DNA from: DASWRT01 sp036403035
Lineage (GTDB): Bacteria; Pseudomonadota; Alphaproteobacteria; ATCC43930; CGMCC-115725
DNA: 7,622 nucleotides
Direction of reading: 5' to 3'
Assembly: GCA_036403035.1 (NCBI GenBank)
Contig: DASWRT010000245.1
Span: forward strand, 1-7,622
The translations under genes and the position numbers were made by a program. Below are positions 5,950-7,622 of the stretch, piece after piece (the first letter of the stretch is position 1; each line of letters opens with the position of its first letter). The notes beneath the pieces were generated by a model. That model was not told the origin of the DNA, searched no databases, and saw nothing but the letters and a program-made list of their open reading frames with translations.

Positions 5950-6888
5950 ATGGACGGGGTGCGTTCCCCGGCCGAGGCTCCCGCCGCGCAAGCCGCGGCG
6001 GGCCTCGCGCCGCTCGCCGGGCTTTTCGGCGAGATCAACGACCTGAAGCGCGTGCGCGGCGCCGACGACCCTGCGTCGGTCAGCGCCCGCCTGTTCCGCC
6101 GGTCCTGGGCGGCCCTCGCGGCCGGCGAGGACCCGGGCGATGTCGCGCTGCGCGCCGCAGCCGACACGGTCGCGTCGGCGCGTCTCGGCGCGGTCGACGC
6201 GGCGGTCCTCGCGCGCTGCGGGCTCACGCCGGACGAGGCGCGTGAGGTGCTGGAGGCGTCGTTCGCCGCGGTCGGCGGTCCGCTCGACCGCGGGCTTGCC
6301 GAAGCGCTGCGCCGCCGGCTGGGCGCGCCGTGGCGCGACGATCTGCCGGTGCCGGACTTCGTGACCGCGCTGGCGGCGCAGCCGCGTGCCGGCGCCACCT
6401 GCCCCGGCAAACCGCGGCTTGTGCTGGAGCCGCCGGAGAGCCACGCCGAGCATTGCATGACCGTCGCGGCCTACGCCGTGCTGGTCGCGCCGCTCTACGG
6501 CGCGGAACCGGGCGACGCGCTGCTGCTCGGCCTCGCCCATCACTTCCACAACGCGGTGCTGCCGGATTCCGGCTTCACCGGCGAGATGCTGCTCGGCCGG
6601 CATCTGGAGCCGATCATGGAGCGGCTGACGGAAGGGGTGCTGGCCACCCTGCCCGCCCCGCTCGCGGCGCGCATCCGCACGCTGCGCCCCGTGCTCGGCG
6701 GCGCCGAAGCGCCGGCCGCGCGGGCTTTCCACGCCGCCGACGTGATCGACCGCGTGCTGCAGATGCAGCAATACGCGCGCGTCGCCGCCTTCACGATCGA
6801 TCAGGCGCTCGACGATCTCGAACTGGTCCATGCCGGGCCGGTGCAGTCCTTCCACTACGCGGTCCTGCGCGAGGTCGGTTTGGCATGA
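5950..6888 (+). CDS. HD-fold-like protein with non-canonical metal motif, in the INO1 operon
   Basis: 312-residue protein of unknown function. Residues 1-130 are Ala-rich and helical with no recognised domain. Residues about 155-312 resemble an HD-superfamily domain: ESHAEHC at 163-169 gives the first His, GLAHHFHNA at 194-202 sits where the His-Asp pair belongs, GEM at 211-213 resembles the downstream Gly-Asp/Glu of some HD families, and AFHAADVIDRV at 259-269 gives the late His and Asp. The pair reads His-His (197-198), so the standard Asp is missing, while His200, His261, His294 and His302 are also available. It starts 22 bp after INO1; AAAAGG lies 11 bases before the ATG, a rather long spacing. 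It overlaps the next gene by ATGA. HD proteins are usually phosphohydrolases, but some, such as myo-inositol oxygenase and PhnZ, are diiron oxygenases. Acting on an inositol compound is inference from position. The domain call is moderate; a degenerate non-enzymatic fold is possible. Confidence 0.6.
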   Translation: MDGVRSPAEAPAAQAAAGLAPLAGLFGEINDLKRVRGADDPASVSARLFRRSWAALAAGEDPGDVALRAAADTVASARLGAVDAAVLARCGLTPDEAREVLEASFAAVGGPLDRGLAEALRRRLGAPWRDDLPVPDFVTALAAQPRAGATCPGKPRLVLEPPESHAEHCMTVAAYAVLVAPLYGAEPGDALLLGLAHHFHNAVLPDSGFTGEMLLGRHLEPIMERLTEGVLATLPAPLAARIRTLRPVLGGAEAPAARAFHAADVIDRVLQMQQYARVAAFTIDQALDDLELVHAGPVQSFHYAVLREVGLA

Positions 6889-7622
6889 ACGCGGCCCTCG
6901 CCGCCGCCGTGACGAGCGCCGTCCCGGCGGCATCGGCGTGGCCGGACGGCGCGCTGCGCAGCCCGGCGACGGGACGGCCGCTCCGCGCCGACACGCCGCA
7001 CTCGCTGAGCGACGGAGCCGGGGATCGCTGGCCGGTCGTGGACGGCATCCCGTTCCTGCGGATCGGGCGCGAAGCGCGCCGCGATAGGGCGCTTGCTGCG
7101 CTCGACCGGGGCGACCTCGCGGCAGCGCTCGTCGCGTTGCTCGCCGATCAGGACGATTGGGCGCGCACGCCGCCCCCCGACGACGCCTCCCTCGCCGACC
7201 TCGTTGCGCATGCCGGCAGGCTGTCGTTCCGCGCGGCGATGGACCGGCTCGCGCTGGGCGGCGTGGCGCTCTATTTCGCGCATCGCTGGTCGGACCCGAC
7301 CTTCCTCGCCGGGCTGGCGCTGCTGGAGGCGCACTGGACGGCGCCGCGGCGCAGCTTCGAGATCGCCTGCGGCGCCGGCCATTATCTGCGCGAGCTGCGC
7401 CGCGCCGGTGTCGATGCAGCGGGCGGCGACGTGGTGTTCGCGAAGCTCTGGCTGGCCCGCCACTACGTCGCGCCCGAGGCGCGGCTCGTCTGCTTCGACG
7501 CGGCGGCGCCCTGGCCCGTCGCTGACGGCACGGCCGATCTCGTGCACTGCCACGACGCGCTCTATTTCCTGCCTCGGAAGCCGCACGTCGCCGCCGAGAT
7601 GGCGCGGATCGCGGGACGCGGC
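6885..7622 (+). CDS. Class I SAM-dependent methyltransferase with Trm112-like N-terminal segment, C-terminus outside the window
   Basis: The first 246 residues are present and the frame is open to the right edge. Residues about 22-60 resemble a Trm112-like module: LRSPATGRPL, then a gap, then WPVVDGIPFLRIG, which matches the family's Leu-x-Cys-Pro...Pro-Leu and Tyr-Pro-hydrophobic-x-Gly-Ile-Pro pattern with Cys replaced by Ser. A helical linker follows. From about 155 comes the Rossmann methyltransferase core: motif I FEIACGAGHYL at 158-168, GGDVV at 180-184 in the region of the second strand, and ADLVHCHDALYFLP at 217-230 in the place of motif IV and the next helix, as in Methyltransf_11-type enzymes. 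The ATG at 6885 overlaps the previous stop, with GAGGT about 10 bases upstream, so it is probably translationally coupled. Substrate unknown; the operon suggests a cyclitol or lipid product. The fold is well supported, the Trm112 similarity moderately. Confidence 0.82.
   Translation, partial: MNAALAAAVTSAVPAASAWPDGALRSPATGRPLRADTPHSLSDGAGDRWPVVDGIPFLRIGREARRDRALAALDRGDLAAALVALLADQDDWARTPPPDDASLADLVAHAGRLSFRAAMDRLALGGVALYFAHRWSDPTFLAGLALLEAHWTAPRRSFEIACGAGHYLRELRRAGVDAAGGDVVFAKLWLARHYVAPEARLVCFDAAAPWPVADGTADLVHCHDALYFLPRKPHVAAEMARIAGRG

Noticed and set aside
4746..6458. 570-codon open frame on the minus strand opposite INO1 and the HD-like gene
   Set aside because: No recognisable motif and strongly biased composition; the plus strand encodes an unmistakable INO1.

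Overview
The window is very GC-rich and densely coded, with strong G/C preference at codon third positions. Gene content (OrdL/PuuB-like FAD oxidoreductase, small ParA, CYTH-CHAD protein, bacterial inositol-3-phosphate synthase) fits an alphaproteobacterium, perhaps of the Hyphomicrobiales or Rhodospirillales. That placement is inferred from style and gene content; there is no rRNA or other marker to confirm it. No tRNA, rRNA, transposase, integrase or CRISPR array was seen.

Left part (1-4303), all genes on the minus strand. In transcription order: a CYTH-CHAD protein (4303-2720), a small cupin (2632-2261), a structured gap holding a terminator-like hairpin and a short tandem-repeat block (2085-2260), a 220-residue ParA ATPase (2084-1422), a Lys/Ala/Pro-rich protein with a C-terminal ribbon-helix-helix-like domain (1425-961) whose start codon overlaps the parA stop, and an FAD-dependent amine/amino-acid oxidoreductase (875 to beyond the left edge). 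ParA plus a ribbon-helix-helix partner plus repeats just upstream is the layout of a type Ib DNA partition or ParA-type positioning module. No replication gene is visible, so plasmid or mobile-element origin cannot be claimed.

Middle (4304-4733): a divergent regulatory region of about 430 bp with no convincing gene. It holds two abutting palindromes just upstream of the CYTH-CHAD start, an AT-rich inverted repeat, and weak promoter candidates on both sides.

Right part (4734-7622), all plus strand and apparently one operon: inositol-3-phosphate synthase (INO1 family), then after 22 bp an HD-fold-like protein with a non-canonical His/Asp motif, then by ATGA overlap a class I SAM-dependent methyltransferase with a Trm112-like N-terminal segment, cut by the right edge. 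Together they suggest that glucose 6-phosphate is cyclised to inositol phosphate and then modified (dephosphorylated, oxidised or methylated) in a specialised cyclitol or inositol-lipid pathway. The first step is well supported; the later steps are inference.

The two items most worth a second look are the ParA/ribbon-helix-helix pair with its 8-bp-phased CGTGC repeats, and the INO1-HD-methyltransferase operon.
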